DNA of 64,000 nucleotides. Source: Mucilaginibacter arboris (GTDB taxonomy: Bacteria; Bacteroidota; Bacteroidia; Sphingobacteriales; Sphingobacteriaceae). Location: contig NZ_WPIK01000005.1 of NCBI RefSeq assembly GCF_009754915.1, forward strand, positions 224,624 to 288,623, given 5' to 3'. Below the pieces are notes generated by a model, which was given only the letters and a program-made list of their open reading frames with translations, did not search any database and was not told the origin of the DNA. Both the position numbers and the translations under genes were made by a program. Shown in pieces: positions 18,194 through 26,314 of this stretch (within the stretch, counting starts at the first letter, position 1; each line of letters opens with the position of its first letter).

Positions 18194-18823
18194 ATGAATG
18201 CTTCTTTTAACCAACAAAATTTTCATTCCCTTTGTGATGATCTTGCCAGCCGCGATGCTTCTTTTAACAGCATAATTTCTGCGTTCGGCTATCCGCCGTT
18301 CTGGGGCCGGCCAAATACATTTGAATCACTCGTTCATATTATTTTAGAACAGCAGGTTTCTCTTGCTTCTGCTTGGTCGGCTTTGCAAAAACTAAAAAAC
18401 AGAACCGGACAAATTACGCCAGAAACACTTTTGGCTTTAAGCGATGAAGAACTAAAAGCCTGTTATTTTAGCAGGCAAAAAACAGTTTATGCCAAACATT
18501 TGGCAGAAAACCTTTTATACGGCGTTTTAAACCTGCAACAGTTAGAACACTTGAAAGATGAAGAAGTGAGAAGCAAACTAACTGCCATAAAAGGTATTGG
18601 CAACTGGACAACTGATATTTACCTGATTTTTGTTTTGCACCGAACCGATATTTTCCCTATCGGTGACCTGGCTGTTGTAAATGCTTTAAAAAGATTAAAA
18701 AACTTGCCGACTAATACGCCAAAAGAAAGGCTTCTGCAAATTGCAGAAGCCTGGAAACCTTTTCGCACTATAGCTACCATGCTTTTGTGGCACGAATATT
18801 TAAGCAGACGGAAAATTAAATAA
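18194..18823 (+). CDS. AlkA-like DNA-3-methyladenine glycosylase, HhH-GPD superfamily
   Basis: 209 residues. It has the helix-hairpin-helix 'LTAIKGIGNWTTDIY' (130-143) and the downstream catalytic Asp158 in 'PIGDLAV', the arrangement of AlkA-type base-excision glycosylases. The short N-terminus lacks the extra beta domain of E. coli AlkA. It removes alkylated bases. Two codon stretches near the start (ASFN at residues 3-6 and 22-25) coincide with copies of TGCTTCTTTTA, so the coding sequence itself contains two repeat-like cores; these may be chance or insertion-derived. It converges on the cyanophycin synthetase gene with 8 bases overlap. Confidence 0.9.
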   Translation: MNASFNQQNFHSLCDDLASRDASFNSIISAFGYPPFWGRPNTFESLVHIILEQQVSLASAWSALQKLKNRTGQITPETLLALSDEELKACYFSRQKTVYAKHLAENLLYGVLNLQQLEHLKDEEVRSKLTAIKGIGNWTTDIYLIFVLHRTDIFPIGDLAVVNALKRLKNLPTNTPKERLLQIAEAWKPFRTIATMLLWHEYLSRRKIK

Positions 18824-21440
18824 CTTCTCCGGCCCTTTCTTTTTCCTGGTACCGGTGCACTACATCTATCGCATTATCTACAACATCGCTTAAAGCAACA
18901 ATAAAAGCGCCCGGTTTAGCTATTCGGATGGCATGTTGTATCACATCCATTTCTTTGTCGGCCATTTCATAAGTTCTGTTTAGGCCTGATTCCAAAATAC
19001 CTTCTTCCATCAGCCTTAAAAGATGTTCTTTGTTGTTTCCGCGCAAATGATTTTCCTGGCGGAGGATAATGTGATCGAACATTTCTGCTGCAATTTTCCC
19101 AAGTTCCCTGATATCTTCGTCCCGGCGATCACCTGTACCGGCAATTAAACCTATTTTTTGAGGTGAATCAATTGTTTTCATAAACTGTTTGATGCCGTTA
19201 AAACCATCTGGATTATGGGCAAAATCGACCATAATCTTAAAATCCCTGAAATCAAAAATATTCATGCGTCCAGGTGTTTGCGCAACCGAAGGAATAAAGG
19301 TTTCGAGCGAAGTTTTAATATCTTCTGTACGGAAACCCCAAACAAAAGCAGCAAGCGTGGCAGCCAATACATTCTGGATCATGAAAGCAACCGTACCGCC
19401 AAAAGTTAACGGGACCTGTGCTGCTTTTTGTACCCGTATTTTCCAGTTTCCTTTTTTGATGGTGATGTAAGCATTCTCGTAAATACAAGCAATATTGCCC
19501 TGGCTGCAATGGTTTACAATTACCGGGTTGCTTTCATCCATACTGAAATAAACCACATTGCACCTGGCTTTCTTGCCGATCTTAACGCAGTAATCGTTAT
19601 CGGCATTAATTACCGCCCAACCTGTTTTTTTTACTGAATTGATCACTACTTCTTTTACCCGTGCAAGTTCATCAAGTGTATAAATATCGTTCAGCCCTAA
19701 ATGATCTTCCTGGATGTTAGTAAGTACACCAATATCACACTGGCTAAAACCTAAACCTGAACGTAAAATCCCGCCGCGTGCCGTTTCCAGCACAGCAAAT
19801 TCTACCGTTGGGTCTTTCAAAATAAATTCTGCACTAACCGGGCCTGTAGTATCACCTTTTAACATTTTTGTGTTTTGCACATAAATGCCGTCTGAAGTGG
19901 TAAAACCAACACGGTAACCATTATTTTTTACAATATGCGCAATTAAACGCGTGGTAGTAGTTTTACCATTTGTTCCGGTAATGGAAATGATAGGGATACG
20001 TGCCGATTTTCCATAAGGATACAACATATCGATTACGGGGGCTGCAACGTTACGGGCCAAACCTTCACTTGGTGCCAGGTGCATCCGGAAGCCTGGCGCT
20101 GCATTTACTTCTAATACTACGCCACCATTTATGGTAAGTGGTTCCGTTAAATTTTGTGCCTGGATGTCAATGCCGCAGATATCCAAACCAATAATCCTGG
20201 AAATCCGCTCGCTGATAAATACATTTTCCGGGTGGACCATATCGGTAACATCGATGGAGGTTCCGCCGGTACTAAGGTTAGCTGTTGATTTTAGGTAAAC
20301 AATTTCTCCGTTTGCCGGAACAGTTTCAACTGTATAACCTTTTTTATTCAGTAAATCCACTGAATCGCGATCGATGGAAATTTCGGTCAGCACATTTTCG
20401 TGGCCGTAGCCGCGCCGCGGGTCTTGGTTTTCCAGATCGATCAACTCCCGGATCGTTTTAATACCATCACCAATAATATGTGCCGGAACACGCAAAGCAG
20501 CAGCAACCATTTTATGGTCAACCACAAGGACCCGGAAATCATACCCGGAAATAAATTTTTCTACAATTACCTTTCGGGAAATCCTTGCTGCGTGTTCAAA
20601 GGCAGCCTCTGCTTCCTCTTTAGTTTTAACATTAATGGTTGCTCCACGTCCATGATTACCATCCAACGGTTTGAACACCAGCGGAAAACCAACTTTATGT
20701 ATAGCCAGGTCAACATCATCAACTGATGTGATGGCGATCCCTTTTGCAACCGGAATAGCCTGCTCTTCTAAAAGCCGTTTTGTTTCTTCTTTGTTGCCTG
20801 CAAGGTCAACGGCAATGCTGCTTGTTTTCTCCGTCATGGTTGCCCGGATACGCATTTGGTTTTTACCATAACCCAATTGCACCAAAGATTGGTTGTTCAG
20901 CCTGATCCATGGAATATCGCGCGCTATTGCTTCTCCCACAACAGAGCCGGTACTTGGCCCTAAACGGGTTTGCTCCCTTATTCTTTTTAGTTCCCGGATA
21001 TCTTCCTCCAGATCATATGGTAAGTTATCGATCAAGGCTTCCGCTATTTTTACGGCAGCTTCTGCTGCATGAACGCCTACTTTTTCTTCTTCATAGTTAA
21101 AAACCACATGGTAAATACCTTTGGTATGGGTTTCACGGGTACGGCCGTAACCGGTTTCCATTCCTGCTAAGGTTTGTATTTCCAAGGCAATGTGTTCAAT
21201 TACATGACCCATCCAGGTACCTTTTTTTACCCTTTCAAAAAAACCTCCGGGAACACCCGGCGAACAGCGATGGCTATACAGGGAAGGAATTAAAGCTTCC
21301 AGCCTTTCATAAAACCCTTCGATCATGTTGGTTGGCCTTTCTTCCAGCTCCTCCAGGTCTAAGCGCATTTGTATCAACTTTTTCCGGTAAGTACTCCAAA
21401 TATTTGGCCCTTTCAGTACCTGAATTTTTTCTATCTTCAT
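18816..21440 (-). CDS. cphA: Cyanophycin synthetase
   Basis: 874 residues, the normal CphA length. The N-terminal domain (about 1-160) precedes an ATP-grasp domain ('PLVFKPLDGNHGRGATINV', then 'GVVLEVNAAPGFRMH'), which adds Asp to the polymer, and a C-terminal Mur-ligase-like domain with P-loop 'SITGTNGKTTTTRLIAH' and 'GRMNIFDFRDFKIMVDFAHNPDG', which adds Arg to each side chain. The product is cyanophycin (multi-L-arginyl-poly-L-aspartate), a nitrogen store. The gene is divergent from the cyanophycinase gene, forming a synthesis/degradation locus. Confidence 0.96.
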   Translation of the reverse strand: MKIEKIQVLKGPNIWSTYRKKLIQMRLDLEELEERPTNMIEGFYERLEALIPSLYSHRCSPGVPGGFFERVKKGTWMGHVIEHIALEIQTLAGMETGYGRTRETHTKGIYHVVFNYEEEKVGVHAAEAAVKIAEALIDNLPYDLEEDIRELKRIREQTRLGPSTGSVVGEAIARDIPWIRLNNQSLVQLGYGKNQMRIRATMTEKTSSIAVDLAGNKEETKRLLEEQAIPVAKGIAITSVDDVDLAIHKVGFPLVFKPLDGNHGRGATINVKTKEEAEAAFEHAARISRKVIVEKFISGYDFRVLVVDHKMVAAALRVPAHIIGDGIKTIRELIDLENQDPRRGYGHENVLTEISIDRDSVDLLNKKGYTVETVPANGEIVYLKSTANLSTGGTSIDVTDMVHPENVFISERISRIIGLDICGIDIQAQNLTEPLTINGGVVLEVNAAPGFRMHLAPSEGLARNVAAPVIDMLYPYGKSARIPIISITGTNGKTTTTRLIAHIVKNNGYRVGFTTSDGIYVQNTKMLKGDTTGPVSAEFILKDPTVEFAVLETARGGILRSGLGFSQCDIGVLTNIQEDHLGLNDIYTLDELARVKEVVINSVKKTGWAVINADNDYCVKIGKKARCNVVYFSMDESNPVIVNHCSQGNIACIYENAYITIKKGNWKIRVQKAAQVPLTFGGTVAFMIQNVLAATLAAFVWGFRTEDIKTSLETFIPSVAQTPGRMNIFDFRDFKIMVDFAHNPDGFNGIKQFMKTIDSPQKIGLIAGTGDRRDEDIRELGKIAAEMFDHIILRQENHLRGNNKEHLLRLMEEGILESGLNRTYEMADKEMDVIQHAIRIAKPGAFIVALSDVVDNAIDVVHRYQEKERAGEVI

Positions 21441-21556
21441 AAAATATATGCTTCTATAGCTTCTTTTAAACAGGTATTTTTAATAAAACACTTGCAAGTA
21501 AATAAGTTTTTGGATAAAAATGTAATTAATCCTAACTTATTTAGGCCTTACGCGGT

Positions 21557-21564
21557 TATCTTTG
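21557..21564 (+). promoter_or_regulatory. Candidate -7 element upstream of the cyanophycinase gene
   Basis: TATCTTTG fits TAnnTTTG and lies 25 bases before the cyanophycinase start, in the 149-base divergent gap. No clear TTTG block is found 19 bases further upstream. A degenerate dispersed-repeat core (GCTTCTATAGCTTCTTTTA, about 21451-21469) sits next to the synthetase start. Confidence 0.35.
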
Positions 21565-21589
21565 GAAAAATACCTTAAATATTTGATTG

Positions 21590-22504
21590 ATGATCATACC
21601 AAAAGGAAAATTAATAATTATTGGCGGTGCCGTTGACTTGGGTACGAACATTAGTGCGTCAGAAAATATCAAACAACCAGACCATCTTCGGTTTTTTGAA
21701 CATGGAATTTTAAAACGGATTATTACAGAATCTGCCCATCCATATAATCCGCTGGTAGAAGTAATAACCACCGCATCACGAATCCCGGAACTGGTTGGCG
21801 AAGAATATATCAGGGCTTTTAACCAGCTTCATGTTGAAAATGTAAATGTTCTGGACATTAGAAGCCGGGAAGATGCAGCCAATGCAGCGTATTTAGAACG
21901 TATAAGAAAGGCAGATGTAGTGATGTTTACCGGTGGGGACCAGCTTCGTTTAAGCTCTATTTTTGGAGGGACTGAATTTTTATCGATACTGAAGGAGCGC
22001 TATTTTCATGAACATTTACTGATAGCCGGAACTTCGGCCGGTGCGGCGGCGGCTTCGGCCAATATGATTTACCGTGGCGAAAGCAATGATGCCATGATTA
22101 AGGGAGAAGTACAAATTACAGCCGGGTTAGGTTTTATAGATTCGGTTATTATTGATACCCATTTTGTGCAACGCGGCCGCATTGGCCGTTTGTTTTATGC
22201 CGTAGCCAGCAATCCCGGAATTTTAGGGATTGGCTTGGGCGAAGATGCCGGTTTACTGATTACTGAAGGTAAAGTAATGGAAGCTATAGGTTCTGGTCTA
22301 ACTATTGTGGTGGATGGAAGGAACATTATCGAAACCAATATTTATGATGTAGAAATGGGTACAGCCGTTTCTGTTGAAAACTTGAAAGTGCATGTAATGT
22401 CTATTTGTGATAAATTTGATTTACGCTTACATAAATTATTCATTAACCAGGCAGTTAAAGTTGTAAATGCCCTATCTTTAAATATTCCAGACAGCGACCA
22501 ATAA
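21590..22504 (+). CDS. cphB: Cyanophycinase
   Basis: 304 residues from the ATG at 21590; a TTG three bases upstream is also possible. It is a serine peptidase of the S51 family. The nucleophile elbow 'GTSAGAA' puts the catalytic Ser at 149, preceded by 'FTGGDQLRL' and followed by 'IDTHFVQRGRIGRLFYAV', the conserved His and substrate-binding region. It releases beta-Asp-Arg dipeptides from cyanophycin. The absence of a signal peptide indicates intracellular mobilisation of an internal store. It is followed after one base by the isoaspartyl peptidase gene. Confidence 0.95.
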   Translation: MIIPKGKLIIIGGAVDLGTNISASENIKQPDHLRFFEHGILKRIITESAHPYNPLVEVITTASRIPELVGEEYIRAFNQLHVENVNVLDIRSREDAANAAYLERIRKADVVMFTGGDQLRLSSIFGGTEFLSILKERYFHEHLLIAGTSAGAAAASANMIYRGESNDAMIKGEVQITAGLGFIDSVIIDTHFVQRGRIGRLFYAVASNPGILGIGLGEDAGLLITEGKVMEAIGSGLTIVVDGRNIIETNIYDVEMGTAVSVENLKVHVMSICDKFDLRLHKLFINQAVKVVNALSLNIPDSDQ

Positions 22505-22505
22505 C

Positions 22506-23348
22506 ATGAAACTGATTATTCACGGCGGATTTTTTAGCGAATCTGGCACGAACCAGGAAGTTAAAAAAGCAAAACAGGAAGCTTTAGCTACCATAGCCGA
22601 AGCAAGTTATACTTTTTTAAAAACGCACACAGCAGTACAAACTACTGTTTTTGCAGTATCTTTATTAGAAGATTGCGAATTATTTAATGCTGGTTACGGT
22701 TCGCAAATCCAAAGTGATGGTAAAATCAGGCTAAGCGCTGCCTTAATGGATGGAAACACAGAACATTTTTCAGGCGTTATCAACGTGGAAGATGTAAAAA
22801 ATCCGATTCAGGTAGCCGAAAAATTATTGCCTATGCAAGACCGCGTACTAAGCGGAAGCGGTGCAAAAGATTTTGCAATGGAGCATGGCTTTCCTTACTT
22901 TAATCCGCAAACACCACAACGTAAACAGGAATATGAGCAAAAACTACAAAACTCTGTCCGTTTAGGTACGGTAGGCTGTGTCGCTTTGGACCAGCATGGT
23001 GACCTGGCAGCAGCTACCTCAACCGGAGGCAAAGGCTTTGAAATCCCTTGCCGTGTTAGCGATTCGGCTACGGTTGCAGGTAATTATGCCAATAGTTTTG
23101 CTGCTGTCTCCTGCACAGGTGTAGGCGAAGATATTATGAGCGGCGCCGTTGCTGCCAAAATTGTAACACGGGTAACCGATGGTTTTAAACTGAGTGATGC
23201 GTGTGAAAAAACTTTATCAGAATTAAGCGCTTTTGATGGTTTTGCAGGCGTTATCAGCATAAAATCAAATGGAGAAATTTATCATGCCGATACCCATCCC
23301 TACATGGTTTGGGCTTGTTATGATGATGGGCTGGAAGTTTTCGATTAA
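22506..23348 (+). CDS. Isoaspartyl peptidase / plant-type L-asparaginase
   Basis: 280 residues, Ntn-hydrolase fold. The autoproteolytic site 'GTVGCVALD' supplies the N-terminal nucleophile Thr155 of the small subunit, and 'IHGGFF' and 'NAGYGSQ' are the usual substrate loop elements. It has no signal peptide. The start lies one base after the cyanophycinase stop. Family members split beta-Asp-Arg, so it would complete cyanophycin breakdown to Asp and Arg. Family activity on other isoaspartyl dipeptides is also possible. Confidence 0.93.
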   Translation: MKLIIHGGFFSESGTNQEVKKAKQEALATIAEASYTFLKTHTAVQTTVFAVSLLEDCELFNAGYGSQIQSDGKIRLSAALMDGNTEHFSGVINVEDVKNPIQVAEKLLPMQDRVLSGSGAKDFAMEHGFPYFNPQTPQRKQEYEQKLQNSVRLGTVGCVALDQHGDLAAATSTGGKGFEIPCRVSDSATVAGNYANSFAAVSCTGVGEDIMSGAVAAKIVTRVTDGFKLSDACEKTLSELSAFDGFAGVISIKSNGEIYHADTHPYMVWACYDDGLEVFD

Positions 23349-23422
23349 AACAAAAGAGATTTGATATTACCCTGATAATCCACTGCCCATAAAATTTAAC
23401 CTTTGTAATACCAATCATCATT

Positions 23423-24025
23423 ATGAAACTATTTTTAGCTGTTTTTATCAGTCTTTTTTCGTTAAAAGTTTCTGCGCAATGGCCAGCTAATTTACCCTGG
23501 CATAAAAATCATGAGCGTTTACCACAACTTATTAAGCCCTTACTTCCAGTTGAAACGGTTCCCGAAACATTTTCATCAAATGCTTCTTTTAACGGGTTTA
23601 ATACCCAGTTGGCCCGAAGCCGTTACCGTATAAATGCCGAAGAAGCTTTTATTATGAAAAATTTGCGCAGAAGTATGCGTTATGGCAGCGATAGTATGCG
23701 CGTACAGTTTAATAAGCTCGCCAATTTTTACTTCAGCCAAAACCGTTTTTCTGAAGCAAAATGGTATGTGTTACGAAGCAACGCCATTGCAAGGCAACAA
23801 AAAAACTATGAAGGGATTATTGGTTCGTTATTGGTTTTGGCAGATGTTAAATCTAATTTGGGCGATTTTAAACAGGCAAATGCAGATCTGTTTGAAGCAA
23901 AAACAATTGCTGCTTCCCACAGCATGGCACCAGATTTATTACTGATTGAACAACATTCTAAACAAATCCGGATAAATAAAGAAGTGGGCATCAAAGCAGA
24001 AAACCATTACTCAGACCTTTTGTAA
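23423..24025 (+). CDS. Secreted TPR-like protein of unknown function
   Basis: 200 residues with a signal peptide (MKLFLAVFISLFSLKVSAQ). The body is helical, with a TPR-like stretch from about 85 to 170 ('FNKLANFYFSQNRFSEAKWYVLRSNAIARQQ', 'LLVLADVKSNLGDFKQANADLFEAK'), compatible with two or three tetratricopeptide repeats. I do not recognise a named family. One coding stretch (ASFNGF) coincides with a dispersed-repeat core. It follows the isoaspartyl peptidase gene by 74 bases on the same strand but need not share its role. Confidence 0.7.
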   Translation: MKLFLAVFISLFSLKVSAQWPANLPWHKNHERLPQLIKPLLPVETVPETFSSNASFNGFNTQLARSRYRINAEEAFIMKNLRRSMRYGSDSMRVQFNKLANFYFSQNRFSEAKWYVLRSNAIARQQKNYEGIIGSLLVLADVKSNLGDFKQANADLFEAKTIAASHSMAPDLLLIEQHSKQIRINKEVGIKAENHYSDLL

Positions 24026-24070
24026 CAGCAATTAATCCGGTTAATACCTTTGCGTTTCTGCATAAACCTA

Positions 24071-24087
24071 ATGCTTCTTTTATCGTA
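24071..24087 (+). repeat. Single dispersed-repeat core
   Basis: ATGCTTCTTTTATCG lies between the TPR-like gene and the 76-residue gene, with no clear opposite copy before the next gene. Confidence 0.6.
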
Positions 24088-24253
24088 TAAAAACCACATC
24101 TGGCGTAGCTATATATTGTTTAAGCACAAAAACAAGCAGAAACGCTGCGAAAAAATCAAAATATAGTTCAGTTTAACTTGCAACTCTGTTAATTGATATA
24201 AACAAATTGTATTTTTACGAGTTAATGTAAAACAATTATTTAAAATCTAAATC

Positions 24254-24484
24254 ATGGCAAAAGCTAAAAAAGAAGAAACAGGCGGTGGTATAACTGCTTA
24301 TTCTGTTAAAACAAAAACAAAAAACGTTCCAATGGTGGACCCTGTTATCAATGTTAAATCCGGGAGATATATTGCGGTAGGAAAAGATGCCGACGGAAAT
24401 AACATGGCCGCTATTTTAGGAAAAGGAAAAGCAGAAGAACACATTAACAGCGGACATGCTAAAAAAGGCGAAGGCTGGGATTAA
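24254..24484 (+). CDS. Small basic protein conserved in Sphingobacteriaceae-like genomes
   Basis: 76 residues, beginning AKAKKEE and rich in Lys and Gly. The middle ('VDPVINVKSGRYIAVGKDADGNNMAAILGKGKAEEHIN') looks like a compact fold. The start is clear and followed by a strong terminator, supporting a real gene. I do not recognise a named family. Confidence 0.55.
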   Translation: MAKAKKEETGGGITAYSVKTKTKNVPMVDPVINVKSGRYIAVGKDADGNNMAAILGKGKAEEHINSGHAKKGEGWD

Positions 24485-24569
24485 CCATACTGTTTTTATA
24501 CAGTAAAATTCTACCAAGCTGTTGTTACATCGTAACTGCTTTTTTAGTTATTACAACCTTAAGCTATAC

Positions 24570-24607
24570 TGCCAGATAACAATTAATTGTTATCTGGCAA
24601 TTTTATT
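24570..24607 (+). terminator. Rho-independent terminator after the 76-residue gene
   Basis: A perfect 30-bp inverted repeat (TGCCAGATAACAA / TTGTTATCTGGCA around TTAA) is followed by ATTTTATT. It lies 86 bases after the stop and before the DUF3347 gene. Confidence 0.8.
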
Positions 24608-24678
24608 AAATCCAAACCCTGTATTTCTTTTTCTGTTCCGGCTTAAATTGTACCTCCTTTAACATTAACCAGGCGATC

Positions 24679-25197
24679 ATGAAAAATATATGCTACCTGA
24701 TATCCGTGCTTTTCTTTTTTAGCTATTATCAAACTAAAGCCCAAAATAGCACTACAGCTATTAACCAGGTTTTACAAGCTTATTTTGGAGTAGAAAAAGC
24801 TTTGGTTAATGATGATAGCGAAATGGCCAATAAACAGGCAACTGTATTGGTTAACGCAATAGAACAGGTTAATGCGTCAAAATTAGATGACAGGCAAAAA
24901 GCCGACTGGACAAAATACAACGAAAAATTGCGTTACAACAGTCAGCATATCAGTGAATCTAAAAGCATAGCCCATCAGCGGGAACACTTTGCTGCGCTTT
25001 CTGATGACATGTATTCCTTATTCAAAAATTTTAAAACCCACCCTACCATTTACCGCCAATATTGCCCCATGAAAAAGCAATACTGGTTAAATGATGCTGC
25101 TACCATACAAAACCCGTATTATGGCAAACAAATGCCGGATTGCGGAAAAGTTACAGAAAAGATGGCTGGAAGCAGTTCAGTAATCCTGATAAAATAA
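24679..25197 (+). CDS. DUF3347 family exported protein
   Basis: 172 residues with a Sec signal (about 1-21). The DUF3347 domain (about 24-170) ends with 'YRQYCPMKKQYWLNDAATIQNPYYGKQMPDCGKV', which contains the conserved Cys-Pro-Met and Met-x-x-Cys pairs. This is the copper-site-like motif also found fused to CusB-type efflux adaptors. It probably binds a metal in the periplasm. No efflux pump gene lies next to it; the RND operon is 5.5 kb away. Confidence 0.8.
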   Translation: MKNICYLISVLFFFSYYQTKAQNSTTAINQVLQAYFGVEKALVNDDSEMANKQATVLVNAIEQVNASKLDDRQKADWTKYNEKLRYNSQHISESKSIAHQREHFAALSDDMYSLFKNFKTHPTIYRQYCPMKKQYWLNDAATIQNPYYGKQMPDCGKVTEKMAGSSSVILIK

Positions 25198-25310
25198 TTA
25201 AAACTTTGGGTAAAACTGTGTTTAAATCCACGTAATCAAATTATTAAAAACCATGTAATGCTTTTTCGCGTTGTTAACAAATATAATTCGAATTACTTCC
25301 CAAAAATAAG

Positions 25311-25682
25311 ATGGTAAATAAAACAATATTGGTGTGTGATGACGATCAGGACATTCTTGAAATGCTTGTATTTGTATTGGAAACTTACGGCTACCGTGCA
25401 GTAGCAGAAAGCAACAGCCCGAATATGTTTAACGCGATCAAGAAAGAACATCCGGGTTTGGTTATTATTGATTTATGGATGCCATTGATGACGGGCGACG
25501 AAGTAGTTAAACAATTAAGAAAATCACCTGAAACAGAGCGTTTACCGGTAATTGTCATTTCTGCCAATATAGATGGTAAAGAAACGGCCGATAATGCAGG
25601 CGCCAATCATTTCATCAGTAAACCTTTTGATATTGTAAACCTGATCGATAAAGTAGAAGAATACTACGCCCAGGCCAGCTAA
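25311..25682 (+). CDS. Single-domain response regulator
   Basis: 123 residues, a receiver domain only. The acidic pocket Asp10-12, phospho-acceptor Asp54 ('VIIDLWMPLMTG') and Lys in 'FISKPFD' are present, so it can be phosphorylated. There is no output domain, so it is a CheY-like or relay protein. No histidine kinase is adjacent. Confidence 0.92.
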   Translation: MVNKTILVCDDDQDILEMLVFVLETYGYRAVAESNSPNMFNAIKKEHPGLVIIDLWMPLMTGDEVVKQLRKSPETERLPVIVISANIDGKETADNAGANHFISKPFDIVNLIDKVEEYYAQAS

Positions 25683-25691
25683 TGTTTTATG

Positions 25692-25707
25692 CCGATAAAA
25701 GAAGCAT
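25692..25707 (-). repeat. Single dispersed-repeat core after the response regulator
   Basis: GATAAAAGAAGCATTA lies 10 bases past the stop. It is not clearly paired with the next element. Confidence 0.65.
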
Positions 25708-25972
25708 TAGAATTTAACCTTTCGGATTTTTTATAAAAACTGCTTTCCGGTTAATTTTTTTCCTCCCAATATCTTTTCTATTTATAAAGCTAAAATTCTG
25801 TCTGTTTGGCTCAATATTTCGTCGGCTCTGATTATAATTTTTCACTACTGCTTACCGACAGATTTTAAACTCTTCAAAAATTTTCTTTCAGAAAATGGAG
25901 GTATCAGATGATAAAGCCTTGCTGAACCTTATTTAAAACTATTGTTCCTTTATCGGATTGCTTTTTTATTAT

Positions 25973-26204
25973 GAAGTTATTTAAACTTTTTTTCTGGCAC
26001 TCTTTTTTGGGCCGATGCTTCTTTTATCGCCTGAAAATGCTGGTCGTTAAATTTTGATTTTTTAGGCTGATGCTTCTTTTATCAGCTAAAAAATATTAAC
26101 CATTCACTAACACCAATTTTACCCGATAAAAGAAGCATGGGCACCAAACCTGTGCATGCCGGAGGACCAAATTTAAATTGGTACCAAAAAGTTTAAACAA
26201 CCTC
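25973..26204. mobile_element. MITE-like element B, 232 bp, with terminal inverted repeats
   Basis: Left end GAAGTTATTTAAACTTT and right end AAAGTTTAAACAACCTC form a 17-bp inverted terminal repeat with two mismatches. Inside are two forward cores (about 26013 and 26072) and one reverse core (about 26124-26137). There is no coding capacity. TAT flanks both sides and could be a 3-bp target duplication. Nothing else was seen in the 25683-26314 gap except an upstream core and the operators and promoter at its right end. Confidence 0.7.
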
Positions 26205-26211
26205 TATTTTT

Positions 26212-26230
26212 ATTTAAAATAATTCTAAAT
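26212..26230. promoter_or_regulatory. Candidate iron-regulator operator 1
   Basis: ATTTAAAATAATTCTAAAT is a 19-bp near-perfect palindrome (TTAAA-N5-TCTAA core) lying directly before the -33 element of the promoter at 26235-26265. Its form and the iron-uptake gene downstream suggest a Fur or DtxR/IdeR-type binding site. This is inferred. Confidence 0.55.
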
Positions 26231-26234
26231 AATA

Positions 26235-26265
26235 TTTGGGTTTTTGTCTTAGAAATTTATCTTTG
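26235..26265 (+). promoter_or_regulatory. Promoter of the TonB receptor/PepSY operon
   Basis: TTTG (26235-26238), 19 bases, then TATCTTTG (26258-26265) match the Bacteroidota vegetative promoter pattern TTTG-N19-TAnnTTTG. It lies about 50 bases before the TonB receptor start and is flanked by two palindromic operators. Confidence 0.65.
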
Positions 26266-26272
26266 CCGCCAT

Positions 26273-26290
26273 ATTAGAATTGATCTAAAT
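26273..26290. promoter_or_regulatory. Candidate iron-regulator operator 2
   Basis: TTAGA-N5-TCTAA (26274-26288) is a perfect inverted repeat within ATTAGAATTGATCTAAAT. It lies just downstream of the -7 element, at or past the predicted transcript start, where bound repressor would block initiation. It has the same half-site form as operator 1. Confidence 0.55.
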
Positions 26291-26314
26291 AATAATAGTC
26301 CTAATCTTTGACTC

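Noticed and set aside
23581..23594. TGCTTCTTTTAAC inside the TPR-like gene, and similar stretches at 18188, 18258, 31441 and 42510
   Set aside because: They encode ordinary Ala/Thr-Ser-Phe-Asn stretches in coding sequence, without the flanking CACCTAAAAA; coincidence cannot be excluded, so they are not counted as repeat copies.
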